From the IMG/VR virus record IMGVR_UViG_3300036901_000032, positions 1 through 30,111 of that record: a DNA stretch of 30,111 nt. One strand, 5' to 3'. The DNA is from a virus. Both the position numbers and the translations under genes were made by a program. Shown here one piece after another: positions 24,562 to 30,111 of this stretch. The notes below the pieces were generated by a model. It searched no databases. It had not been told where the DNA came from and saw nothing but the letters and a program-made list of their open reading frames with translations. Each line of letters begins with the position of its first letter. Within the stretch, counting starts at the first letter, position 1.

Positions 24562-24583
24562 GGCTATCAGCGCGATTTGTCAA
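24555..24583 (-). promoter_or_regulatory. Candidate sigma70-like promoter for the late operon
   Basis: Read on the minus strand: TTGACA (24578-24583), a 17-nt spacer and TACGGT (24555-24560). The -35 is consensus; the -10 keeps T, A and the final T only. The predicted start, near 24548, leaves about 50 nt before the ATG at 24499. Confidence 0.5.
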
Positions 24584-24672
24584 ATTGTTTGTAGCGGCAC
24601 ATCTCTCAGCGGGCTTTTGTGCGTCGCGTAGAGAGAATGTGAAATAGGGTAGCATACTGCACGCACTCTGAA

Positions 24673-24867
24673 CTATCTCAGCAAGGGATGCCCAATCCCA
24701 TTAGCAAGCGGCAACAATAGATAAATCAGCCAGATACAGAAAATCACCGCGATTACCACGCGAGCGATTTGGCCGAACGGTTGAGGCAATGGAATCAGCG
24801 AGATAATCCACCAGATCAGCCCAAATATGATGCACATTACTAGAATGGTTACTAGAATCGACAGCAT
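24673..24867 (-). CDS. Small two-helix membrane protein
   Basis: ATG at 24867, with AAAGAGGTG upstream, gives 64 residues (MLSILVTILVMCIIFGLIWW...). Two hydrophobic segments (about 2-24 and 34-54) are separated by a short PLPQPFGQ turn. Similar small proteins are common in phages and bacteria, some labelled Thivi_2564-like. A holin-like role is possible in size but no lysis enzyme is beside it. It lies between the late and early operons, 172 nt from the late genes' first ATG. Confidence 0.65.
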   Translation of the reverse strand: MLSILVTILVMCIIFGLIWWIISLIPLPQPFGQIARVVIAVIFCIWLIYLLLPLANGIGHPLLR

Positions 24868-25051
24868 GAGCGCACCTCTTTCCTGCTTGGCTTGGATGCG
24901 GGATTGTGAGGGAGTGTGCGGGGTGTCGCGGACTGAAGGGGCAGGCAGCATCAGGAATAAGTTTCGACGCCTAAACTGAAGCCGCCCGCCGGGATAGAGG
25001 TGACGATAAATATGAGAGTGGCCCGCGACCGGTAGGCCGCCTTTAACCCTT

Positions 25052-25073
25052 GGGCCGTACTGGAGTGCGGCCC
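25052..25073. other. Hairpin in the divergent region before the early operon
   Basis: GGGCCG and CGGCCC flank a 10-nt loop in the gap (24868-25136) between the membrane-protein gene and the first plus-strand gene. A regulatory or leader role is possible; no U-tract follows. No convincing promoter hexamers were found in the remaining gap. Confidence 0.35.
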
Positions 25074-25136
25074 ATTTATCTCACGCCTCTATGAGGAAGA
25101 ATACCACAGTTGCGCCCAACTGCTGGAGGAATTCGT

Positions 25137-25397
25137 ATGACCACTCAACCGATTGATTACGCGGCTATCTTGGCTGATTTAGAGGCGAAGAGGGCTGCAA
25201 TTGACGCGGCCATTGTATCGGTGCGGGCCTGGCTCGACGCAATCGCCCCGCGACCGCCCCTAACCCCGCGCCTTTCGCGGGCCGGTGAAATAATTAAAAT
25301 AATTCGCATTATGCGCTTGATAAGGGTTTCGCGTTATGCGATTATCTTTTCAGTGAGGCAGAGGGATGGGGAACACAAACGATTACGCGCACCTTGA
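25137..25397 (+). CDS. Small 86-aa leader-type protein, first gene of early operon
   Basis: A strong ribosome site (GGAGGA, 6 nt before ATG) starts MTTQPIDYAAILADLEAKRA, a helix often seen at the N-terminus of small bacterial and phage proteins (DYAAILADLEAKRAAIDAAI). After about residue 40 the sequence becomes AT-rich and passes through a stem and two palindromic repeats, so the natural protein may end earlier or the tail may be poorly conserved. It overlaps the next gene by about 30 nt. Confidence 0.5.
   Translation: MTTQPIDYAAILADLEAKRAAIDAAIVSVRAWLDAIAPRPPLTPRLSRAGEIIKIIRIMRLIRVSRYAIIFSVRQRDGEHKRLRAP
25305..25340. promoter_or_regulatory. Pair of near-identical 11-bp palindromes
   Basis: CGCATTATGCG (25305-25315) and CGCGTTATGCG (25330-25340) are 25 nt apart. 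The first is a perfect 5+5 palindrome about one base, the second has one mismatch. They flank a TTGATA and precede ATTATC about 18 nt later, so an operator/promoter controlling the following genes is plausible. Confidence 0.45.
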
Positions 25398-25590
25398 CGC
25401 ATTAGAAGAGTCCCTTCAGCGCGAGATTGCGCGACTGGCTTTTGCCTCTACAGAAACCGAAAAGGCATTCCGCAATCGCTGCATTGAAGGTAAGCGGAAA
25501 GAAATTGCGGGAGAGCGCAAATTTCTTGGGTTGAGTGAATTTGATTCAATGAGTGCTGATGAACTGGCAGCAGAATTGGAGGGACTGTGA
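25366..25590 (+). CDS. Hypothetical 74-aa protein
   Basis: Helical, charged product (MGNTNDYAHLDALEESLQRE...) with AGAGGG before the ATG. The core LASTETEKAFRNRC-like helix (residues about 26-40) and the C-terminal SMSADELAAELEGL are amphipathic. No family recognised. The stop overlaps the next gene's GTG. Confidence 0.6.
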   Translation: MGNTNDYAHLDALEESLQREIARLAFASTETEKAFRNRCIEGKRKEIAGERKFLGLSEFDSMSADELAAELEGL

Positions 25591-25904
25591 GCTGCGAAAA
25601 ATGCCGCCCGGACGGATGCTGTTATGGGGGTGGTTGCGCTTGCGATTGCCACGATCAAAAGGTGCGCAATGCCAAAGCTTGTTCTCTTTGCGGATGCCCG
25701 GAATACGGTCATCATGGACCTATGGTTGGATGTGAAGGCGCTGGCGGCAATTGCAAGTGCGATGGAAGATTCCACGAGCCTCAAGAGCCGATGGAATGCG
25801 ATTGGTGCGGGGATATATTCACCACAGATTCTTACAATTTAGGCGAGAAAGCGTTTTGTTCGGAAATGTGCCGAGCGCAAGGCGAAGCTGGGAGACGAAT
25901 GTAA
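25587..25904 (+). CDS. Cysteine-rich putative zinc-binding protein
   Basis: GTG start overlapping the upstream TGA. The 105 residues are unusually rich in Cys and His: MSCEKCRPDGCCYGGGCACD, then ACSLCGCPEYGHHG, CKCDGRFHE and a C-terminal ECDWCGDIF...FCSEMC zinc-ribbon-like pair (about residues 70-96). The last part resembles a small ribosomal-type or HNH-associated treble-clef zinc ribbon. Function unknown; it may bind nucleic acid or host protein. Confidence 0.6.
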   Translation: MSCEKCRPDGCCYGGGCACDCHDQKVRNAKACSLCGCPEYGHHGPMVGCEGAGGNCKCDGRFHEPQEPMECDWCGDIFTTDSYNLGEKAFCSEMCRAQGEAGRRM

Positions 25905-26080
25905 TGGGCGCACAGAAGTCATATCGTTGCAGCAAGGGGCACTTGATGCGCGGCGCGAATGTCGGCATCCGCCCAGGCGGGAAACAGGCTGGCCAGCGGT
26001 ATTGCGTGAAGTGCCAGCGCGAACGAGCCCGAGCCGCGTACAAGCGCGCGTCGGCGCAATCGACCGGGAGGACGCAATGA
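25904..26080 (+). CDS. Small zinc-ribbon protein, 58 aa
   Basis: TAATG overlap with the Cys-rich gene sets the start. MGAQKSYRCSKGHLMRGANV ... QRYCVKCQRERARAAYKRAS keeps Cys9, His13 and the CxxC (34-37). This resembles the zinc ribbon that precedes HNH modules (C..GH...C..C), but the HNH domain itself is missing. A DNA-binding role is likely from the basic C-terminal helix. Confidence 0.6.
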   Translation: MGAQKSYRCSKGHLMRGANVGIRPGGKQAGQRYCVKCQRERARAAYKRASAQSTGRTQ

Positions 26081-26160
26081 CACATCTGGACATCGTGCTG
26101 CACGCGCTGCTGATCGTGGAGCGCATCTGGATACACGCGCGCTCGTGGAGGCTGCTGTGA
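26077..26160 (+). CDS. Tiny 27-aa frame in the coupled array
   Basis: ATGA overlap at both ends supports translation. The sequence MTHLDIVLHALLIVERIWIH is hydrophobic and helical. No similarity seen; could be a membrane-interacting microprotein or chance. Confidence 0.35.
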   Translation: MTHLDIVLHALLIVERIWIHARSWRLL

Positions 26161-26306
26161 GCGACGACGACGACAAGCCGTACACGTTCGCGCATGTGCT
26201 GCGCGAGGATCGGCGGCTGAACTGGCGCCTGGTGCGCGTGATCCTGGGCTGGGCCCTGGTTGGGGCGCTGTTCTACGCGGCGTTGTGGGAACTGGCGTGG
26301 GGATGA
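26157..26306 (+). CDS. Small single-helix membrane protein, 49 aa
   Basis: GTG start overlapping the upstream TGA. An acidic N-terminus (MSDDDDKPYTFAHVLREDRR) is followed by one membrane segment, LVRVILGWALVGALFYAALW. The orientation suggested by charge is N-in. No lysis signature. Confidence 0.5.
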   Translation: MSDDDDKPYTFAHVLREDRRLNWRLVRVILGWALVGALFYAALWELAWG

Positions 26307-26383
26307 CCGCCCTCCTCTCCCTGCTCCGCTACTGCGCGCGCTGCGTGTGGCTCACCGCGCGCGAAATCGTAAACGCAAGATAA
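26303..26383 (+). CDS. Tiny 26-aa frame in the coupled array
   Basis: ATGA overlap with the membrane gene. MTALLSLLRYCARCVWLTAR has hydrophobic and Cys residues. Too short for a confident call. Confidence 0.3.
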   Translation: MTALLSLLRYCARCVWLTAREIVNAR

Positions 26384-26399
26384 CCGCATTGGAGGATGT

Positions 26400-26813
26400 A
26401 TGCCTAAGGCATCGGAAGTGGCAGCAAATTTGCGGAGGCTAGCCGCCGCTCTTGAGTCAGAGCCCGAGACGATAGTCACGCGACCGTTGTGTTTCTTTTA
26501 CCCTGACGACAAACAAGAATTGTCAACCATCACGAGGCTCCTCCCGCGTCCACTGGCAAAGTTCGCTGAGGGGGAAGGCGAGTACGATAACATCGGCGTC
26601 GAAGTAGGCAGCGGTTCAGAAGAGGCCGTATGGGTGCGCGCTTCAATCAATCGCTCCAAGACCTGCGAGCGCGTTCAGACCGGGACAAAGATTGTGCCGA
26701 GCTGTGTGCTCTCAGCGCGAGAGGAGACCGTTATCCCTGAGCGCGTTGTGCCTATTTATGCGTGGCATTGCCCGCCTATCCTCGCCCCGGAAGAAGCCAG
26801 CGTTGGAGCCTGA
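26400..26813 (+). CDS. Conserved-type phage hypothetical protein, 137 aa
   Basis: A GGAGG ribosome site precedes MPKASEVAANLRRLAAALES. The helix-then-strand layout with RPLCFFYPD, TRLLPRPLAKF and IGVEVGSGSEEAVWVRASIN, then CERV, matches a type of small phage protein seen in early regions (KASE..A.NLR.LA..L...P). Function unknown. Confidence 0.65.
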   Translation: MPKASEVAANLRRLAAALESEPETIVTRPLCFFYPDDKQELSTITRLLPRPLAKFAEGEGEYDNIGVEVGSGSEEAVWVRASINRSKTCERVQTGTKIVPSCVLSAREETVIPERVVPIYAWHCPPILAPEEASVGA

Positions 26814-26814
26814 C

Positions 26815-26988
26815 ATGAACATCGACGACAGCACCGCAACGGCGCAGTTGCTACGCGAGAATGGGGAGCTGCGGAAGTTGCTGATTGAGGCACGACGGTA
26901 TCTGAGCGGGTTGCCGGCCGATATCGGCTTACGTGCGCGCATCGACGTGGCGCTGGCGCAGTCGGCCAACGGGGGGGAGAAGCCATGA
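26815..26988 (+). CDS. Hypothetical 57-aa protein
   Basis: Starts ATG right after the previous stop. Acidic helical N-terminus (MNIDDSTATAQLLRENGELR), then LLIEARRYLSGLPADIGLRA. ATGA overlap with the following gene. No family recognised. Confidence 0.5.
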   Translation: MNIDDSTATAQLLRENGELRKLLIEARRYLSGLPADIGLRARIDVALAQSANGGEKP

Positions 26989-27203
26989 TCACTTACCGCG
27001 AGAAAGCCGGAGTCATAGCGAATAAGGCAGGCGGTCATTGCCGCATCCTTGTCTACATCGAAGGCAAGTTCGCAGGAAAGATAGAACTTCTTTACCCTAT
27101 GAAAAATTGCCCTAAATGGCGTTATCTTCCGCTTGGGCACAAGCGCCTAGCTGGAGAGATGTTCGACACTTTGGAACAGTGCAAGCAATCGTTACAGGAT
27201 TAG
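26985..27203 (+). CDS. Hypothetical 72-aa protein
   Basis: Overlaps the previous stop. MITYREKAGVIANKAGGHCR, IELLYPMKNCPKWRYLPLGH form a short beta-alpha protein with two Cys. A stem-loop follows at the stop. No family recognised. Confidence 0.6.
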   Translation: MITYREKAGVIANKAGGHCRILVYIEGKFAGKIELLYPMKNCPKWRYLPLGHKRLAGEMFDTLEQCKQSLQD

Positions 27204-27204
27204 T

Positions 27205-27222
27205 TCTCGCTGCAAAGCGGGA
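27205..27222 (+). other. Stem-loop with GCAA tetraloop
   Basis: TCTCGCT and AGCGGGA pair over 7 bp (one G-T) around GCAA, two nt after the 72-aa gene stop. It starts a 116-nt gap before the ERF gene and lacks a U-tract, so mRNA stability or processing is more likely than termination. Confidence 0.4.
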
Positions 27223-27319
27223 GCCGCCGTCCCCTTACACGGGCTCGGAGCAGGCTGAGTGACTTCCGCCCACGCGGACAAGCCAGCACGGCGGCAAAGA
27301 TTGAAGCAACGGAGGCAAC

Positions 27320-28072
27320 ATGCCAGCAGAGTTAGCAGTGCAGGACAAGGTGCAGATGCAGCCGATGCAAATGATTCAGGTCGCCTTTCAGAAGGCGCTG
27401 GAGAGCGGCGGGGCCGATGCGCTGGCCGTTGCAGACCGCATCCTTGAGCAGATGGCGAAGCAGCGCGACTACGAGGACCGCGAGGCTTTCAATGCGGCGC
27501 TGCGGAGGGTGCAAGACAAGCTCAAGCCCATTGCGAAAGACAGCGTGAATCCCGAGACACACTCGCGTTACGCCTCAGCCGATTCAATCGACAGCCAGAT
27601 CGAATCGCTTTTGCAGCAAGAACGCATGTCGCTTTCTTTTGAGCCTGAGGCGCACCCCCAGCCGGACATGGTGCGGATCGTTGGCATCCTGAGTTTAGGG
27701 GCGTACTCGAAGCGTTACCCACTCGACATGCCCGCGGACGGCAAGGGAGCCAAGGGTGGCGGCGTAATGAGCCGCACTCACGCCACGGGGAGCGCAATCA
27801 CATATGGCAAACGGTATCTGAAGAACATGATTTTCAATCTCCGATTCAAGGAGAAGGACGACGACGGCAATCAGGCCGGAGGCGGCAAGCCGGGCGCAAT
27901 GGACGAAAAGAAGTTCATCGAGATGCGCGACGACATCGAGAATGCGCCCAACAAAGAAGAGCTCAAGCGGCTCTATTTTCTGGCTATCGGCGCGGCGCAA
28001 GCGTTGGGAGATGGCAAGGCTGAGAGAGCCTTCGTTGAGGCGAAAGATACCCGCCTGAAGGACTTGAAATGA
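27320..28072 (+). CDS. erf: ERF-family single-strand annealing recombinase
   Basis: 250 residues. The ERF core is visible: RYASADSIDSQIESLLQQER, LSFEPE, GAYSKRYPLDMPADGKGAKG, then SRTHATGSAITYGKRYLKNM and EKDDDG. ERF proteins form rings that anneal complementary single strands, aiding replication and circularisation of phage genomes. An early-operon GGAGG site precedes ATG. Its stop overlaps the exonuclease start (ATGA), giving a Red/Erf-like pair. Confidence 0.9.
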   Translation: MPAELAVQDKVQMQPMQMIQVAFQKALESGGADALAVADRILEQMAKQRDYEDREAFNAALRRVQDKLKPIAKDSVNPETHSRYASADSIDSQIESLLQQERMSLSFEPEAHPQPDMVRIVGILSLGAYSKRYPLDMPADGKGAKGGGVMSRTHATGSAITYGKRYLKNMIFNLRFKEKDDDGNQAGGGKPGAMDEKKFIEMRDDIENAPNKEELKRLYFLAIGAAQALGDGKAERAFVEAKDTRLKDLK

Positions 28073-28830
28073 AGACTGTTCCCGGCTCTCAGCTTAGTTC
28101 GGCATGGCTCTACGCGCATCGTGGCGTGGTCTCCGGCTCTTACATGAACCATGTGCTCGATTTCACCAAGGAGCGCGTGCTCAAGAGCGGCGAGACGCGC
28201 GGCGGCAATCCTGGGGCGAAGCGCATCAGCTACCAGAAAACTAAGATTGCGGAGCTTTTGACGGGCCGTGTCGAGTCGGACAACTACGTGAGCAAGGAAA
28301 TGCTCGACGGCATCGAGCGCGAGCCCATGGCGCGGGCGGCATACGAGATGTGCAGGCAGGAGATGGTCGAGCAGATCGGGTTCGCCATGCACGAAACAAT
28401 CGACCGGTTCGGCGGCTCGGTCGATGGGCTGGTAGGCGACGATGGCTTCATCGAAATCAAGTGCCCCAAGCCTGGGACGCATCAGGGATGGGCTCGTGGG
28501 ACCGGGATTCCTGAGGAACACATCGCTCAGATCGATACCTACCTGGCAGTTACCGGCCGCGATTGGTGCGACTTTATAACATTCTGCCCTTATGTGCCGA
28601 AGCCCATGCAACTGGTAATCGTGCGCCGCGAGCGAGACGAGAAAGCGATAGCGGCCATTGAGTACGCCGTGATCGAGTTCAATGCGGAAGTGGATAAGGC
28701 GATTGAGGAATTGCGCCAGCGGTACGGATATTTTGACCTGCCGGCCGCCATGCAGGATGATCCGGAGGCGGTGCCAGCGGGCGCCGGCGACGGCTACTTG
28801 ACCGACGCTGACTTTAAAGGGCTGATTTAG
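28069..28830 (+). CDS. YqaJ/lambda-type recombination exonuclease
   Basis: 253 residues with the PD-(D/E)xK nuclease features: GIEREPMARAAYE (81-93), FGGSVDGL with Asp119, FIEIKCPK with Glu129 and Lys131, and EHIAQIDTYLAV (150-161). The exonuclease resects double strands to feed the ERF annealing protein. Coupling by ATGA to the ERF gene supports a joint function. The C-terminus (from about 200) is a helical tail ending LTDADFKGLI. Confidence 0.88.
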   Translation: MKTVPGSQLSSAWLYAHRGVVSGSYMNHVLDFTKERVLKSGETRGGNPGAKRISYQKTKIAELLTGRVESDNYVSKEMLDGIEREPMARAAYEMCRQEMVEQIGFAMHETIDRFGGSVDGLVGDDGFIEIKCPKPGTHQGWARGTGIPEEHIAQIDTYLAVTGRDWCDFITFCPYVPKPMQLVIVRRERDEKAIAAIEYAVIEFNAEVDKAIEELRQRYGYFDLPAAMQDDPEAVPAGAGDGYLTDADFKGLI

Positions 28831-28875
28831 CAGTTGACCCGGCGTGGCAGCAAGCGCCGGCGGAGAGGTAAGCGA

Positions 28876-29457
28876 ATGGCAGAATCGTATCCGCTGGCGT
28901 GGCCGGATGGATGGAAGCGCACGGCGTATCGCAAGAATAGCGCGTTTGCTATCCCCACAATCGGCGCGGTGAGCAAGCGCGTATTGAAGGAACTGAAGTT
29001 GCTCGGGGCTTCTTCTGTCGTGGTTTCCACGAATCTTATGCTTCGGAGTGACGGACTGCCCTACTCGAATCAGCGCCAGCCAGAGGATCCTGGAGTGGCT
29101 GTCTACTTTCTCTACAAGGACAAGCGGATGTGCTTCGCTTGCGACAGTTACCGGAAAATTGAGGAGAATCTGGTTGCTATCGCGAAGACGATTGAAGCTC
29201 TTCGCGGCATGGCGCGGTGGGGTGCATCGCAGATGATGGAGCGGGCCTTTACCGGATTTTCCGCTTTGCCTGCCAAGACGGGCCGTGAGTGGTGGGAGAT
29301 TTTGAACGTTTCTCGCCAAGCCGATAAGGGCAGTATTGAGACGCAATTCCGCTACTTGGCGAAGACGGCGCACCCTGACACTCCGACTGGAAGCCATCAA
29401 GCGATGGCGGAACTTAACCGCGCCCGCGAAGAGGCACTGAAAGAGGTAACCGCATGA
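28876..29457 (+). CDS. J-domain-containing protein
   Basis: ATG at 28876, with GGAGAGGTAAG upstream, gives 193 residues; an earlier TTG start would add a basic tail. The N-terminal two-thirds is a small unknown alpha-beta domain (MAESYPLAWPDGWKRTAYRK, later VAVYFLYKDKRMCFACD). The C-terminal 60 residues form a J-domain: WWEILNVSRQADK, FRYLAKTAHPDTP with His166-Pro167-Asp168 of the HPD motif, and NRAREEALKE. J-domains stimulate host DnaK. Recruitment of Hsp70 for replication or assembly is inferred. Confidence 0.8.
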   Translation: MAESYPLAWPDGWKRTAYRKNSAFAIPTIGAVSKRVLKELKLLGASSVVVSTNLMLRSDGLPYSNQRQPEDPGVAVYFLYKDKRMCFACDSYRKIEENLVAIAKTIEALRGMARWGASQMMERAFTGFSALPAKTGREWWEILNVSRQADKGSIETQFRYLAKTAHPDTPTGSHQAMAELNRAREEALKEVTA

Positions 29458-29819
29458 ACCGCACGACCGAACCAGAAGCAGCACTCATCGACTTAGACGC
29501 AGCCAAAGCGCGAGTGCACGCAGCTCTGCACCCGCCCGTAGACGCGCAGCAGGCACGCGCCACGCCGGCAGAAGCGGAATCCGCGCTAGGAGGCATCAAG
29601 AAGCGCCGCAGTGACGCGGGGACGAAGCGGCCGCCGAAGCCGGAGCCCGAGACAGCTCTCGCAGGCGCACTGTCGGAGGCGCAGTGGGCAAGGATCCGAG
29701 TGCTGGCTGAGCAAGTGACACAAGCCGCCGTGGATCGCTTTCAGGCCGCGCAGGCCCACGTTCGCGCCGAGGCAGCTTTCGCGGACTACGTGGATGGATT
29801 GAAGCGCGCGGCCGACTGA
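29454..29819 (+). CDS. Hypothetical 121-aa protein
   Basis: Overlaps the J-domain gene by ATGA. The sequence is Ala/Pro/Glu-rich with a basic centre (KKRRSDAGTKRPPKPEPE) and a C-terminal helix (ALSEAQWARIRVLAEQVTQA). Probably partly disordered. No motif recognised. Confidence 0.55.
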   Translation: MNRTTEPEAALIDLDAAKARVHAALHPPVDAQQARATPAEAESALGGIKKRRSDAGTKRPPKPEPETALAGALSEAQWARIRVLAEQVTQAAVDRFQAAQAHVRAEAAFADYVDGLKRAAD

Positions 29820-29908
29820 GCGCTCGCCTGCGCGTGCCTGTGCCATGGGGAGGAACCAGGGAATGCGGAGAAAGCGGCCCCCAGAGACGCAGGCGAATCA
29901 AACCAGTT

Positions 29909-29927
29909 GTCCTAGACAGTCTTAGAC
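29909..29927. promoter_or_regulatory. Tandem GTCnnnGAC sites upstream of the replication gene
   Basis: Two copies of GTCnnnGAC (29909-29917 and 29919-29927) start exactly 10 nt apart, one helical turn, about 15 nt before the start codon. This arrangement suits a protein-binding site. It lies in a 122-nt gap (29820-29941). Confidence 0.4.
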
Positions 29928-29941
29928 AATGAGCGTAGGAT

Positions 29942-30111
29942 ATGAATGTGTTTGCAAAAATCTTCGCGCAGATATTCGACTCGTCGATTGCGGCGGACTA
30001 TGTGGTGCGCCATATCTTCATGGACCTCATCGTCTTAGCCGACCGCGACGGTGGAGTAGATATGACCATCGACGCCATTGCTCGGCGCACGAACGTTCCC
30101 AAGAAGCTCAT
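29942..30111 (+). CDS. Replication organiser/initiator-like protein, N-terminal part only
   Basis: Runs off the right edge; about 56 residues visible. The start may be ATG at 29942 or GTG at 29948, the latter better spaced from AGGAT. The sequence KIFAQIFDSSIAADYVVRHI, then FMDLIVLADRDGGVDMTIDA and IARRTNVPKKL is typical of phage replisome-organiser or helix-turn-helix replication proteins (IFDSSIA..Y..RH.FMDL..LAD..G.VDMT...IARRTNVP). Its position after recombination genes fits replication. Confidence 0.7.
   Translation, partial: MNVFAKIFAQIFDSSIAADYVVRHIFMDLIVLADRDGGVDMTIDAIARRTNVPKKL

Noticed and set aside
24500-24655. 52-residue N-terminal extension of the 97-aa gene
   Set aside because: It would read through the candidate promoter and inverted repeat and has no ribosome site.
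24868-25136. Possible tRNA or small RNA gene in the divergent region
   Set aside because: Only a simple 6-bp hairpin is present; no cloverleaf or T-loop sequence could be found.
28834-28875. Extended TTG start for the J-domain gene
   Set aside because: Adds only a poly-Arg/Lys string; the internal ATG has a better ribosome site.
27973-29484. 503-residue open frame on the minus strand
   Set aside because: It lies opposite the ERF, exonuclease and J-domain genes, which have clear family motifs; the antisense sequence shows none and has no ribosome site.

Overview
The window is a stretch of tailed-phage or prophage genome with the gene order of a P22-like podovirus. No integrase, attachment site or clearly bacterial gene is visible, so free phage and prophage cannot be told apart. 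The host is not identifiable with confidence. The moderately GC-rich codon use and the Sec leaders ending in Ala-Gln on tail genes would suit a soil bacterium such as an Acidobacteriota member, but that is a weak inference.

Left and centre (1 to about 24500, minus strand, transcribed right to left) is one long, tightly overlapped late operon. Its order is: an unknown 97-aa protein, small terminase, large terminase, seven small proteins, portal, an E2/UBC-like protein, scaffold, coat, a 79-aa protein, a glycosyltransferase, tail accessory factors like P22 gp4 and gp10, a tiny protein, a tail fibre, an acyl carrier protein (ACP), a GNAT acyltransferase, three ejection-type proteins (positions of P22 gp7, gp20 and gp16), a large tailspike, and an SGNH hydrolase cut by the left edge. 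Order and content match P22 morphogenesis closely. The differences are insertions: the E2-like gene between portal and scaffold, a glycosyltransferase after coat, ACP plus GNAT among tail genes, and one plus-strand HNH endonuclease wedged between the gp4-like and gp10-like genes.

The switch region (about 24500-25140) holds a candidate late promoter with an overlapping inverted repeat, a small two-helix membrane protein and a hairpin. From 25137 to the right edge, plus-strand genes form an early-type operon: many small proteins (two with zinc-ligand clusters, one with a membrane helix), an ERF-type single-strand annealing protein coupled to a YqaJ/lambda-type exonuclease, a J-domain protein, and the start of a replication initiator/organiser gene.

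The most unusual content is the set of possible virion-modification genes built into the morphogenesis operon (E2-like protein, glycosyltransferase, ACP and GNAT), and Sec-type signal peptides on all three tail fibre/spike/hydrolase genes. Family assignments are from recognised motifs, gene order and protein length; no database search was run.
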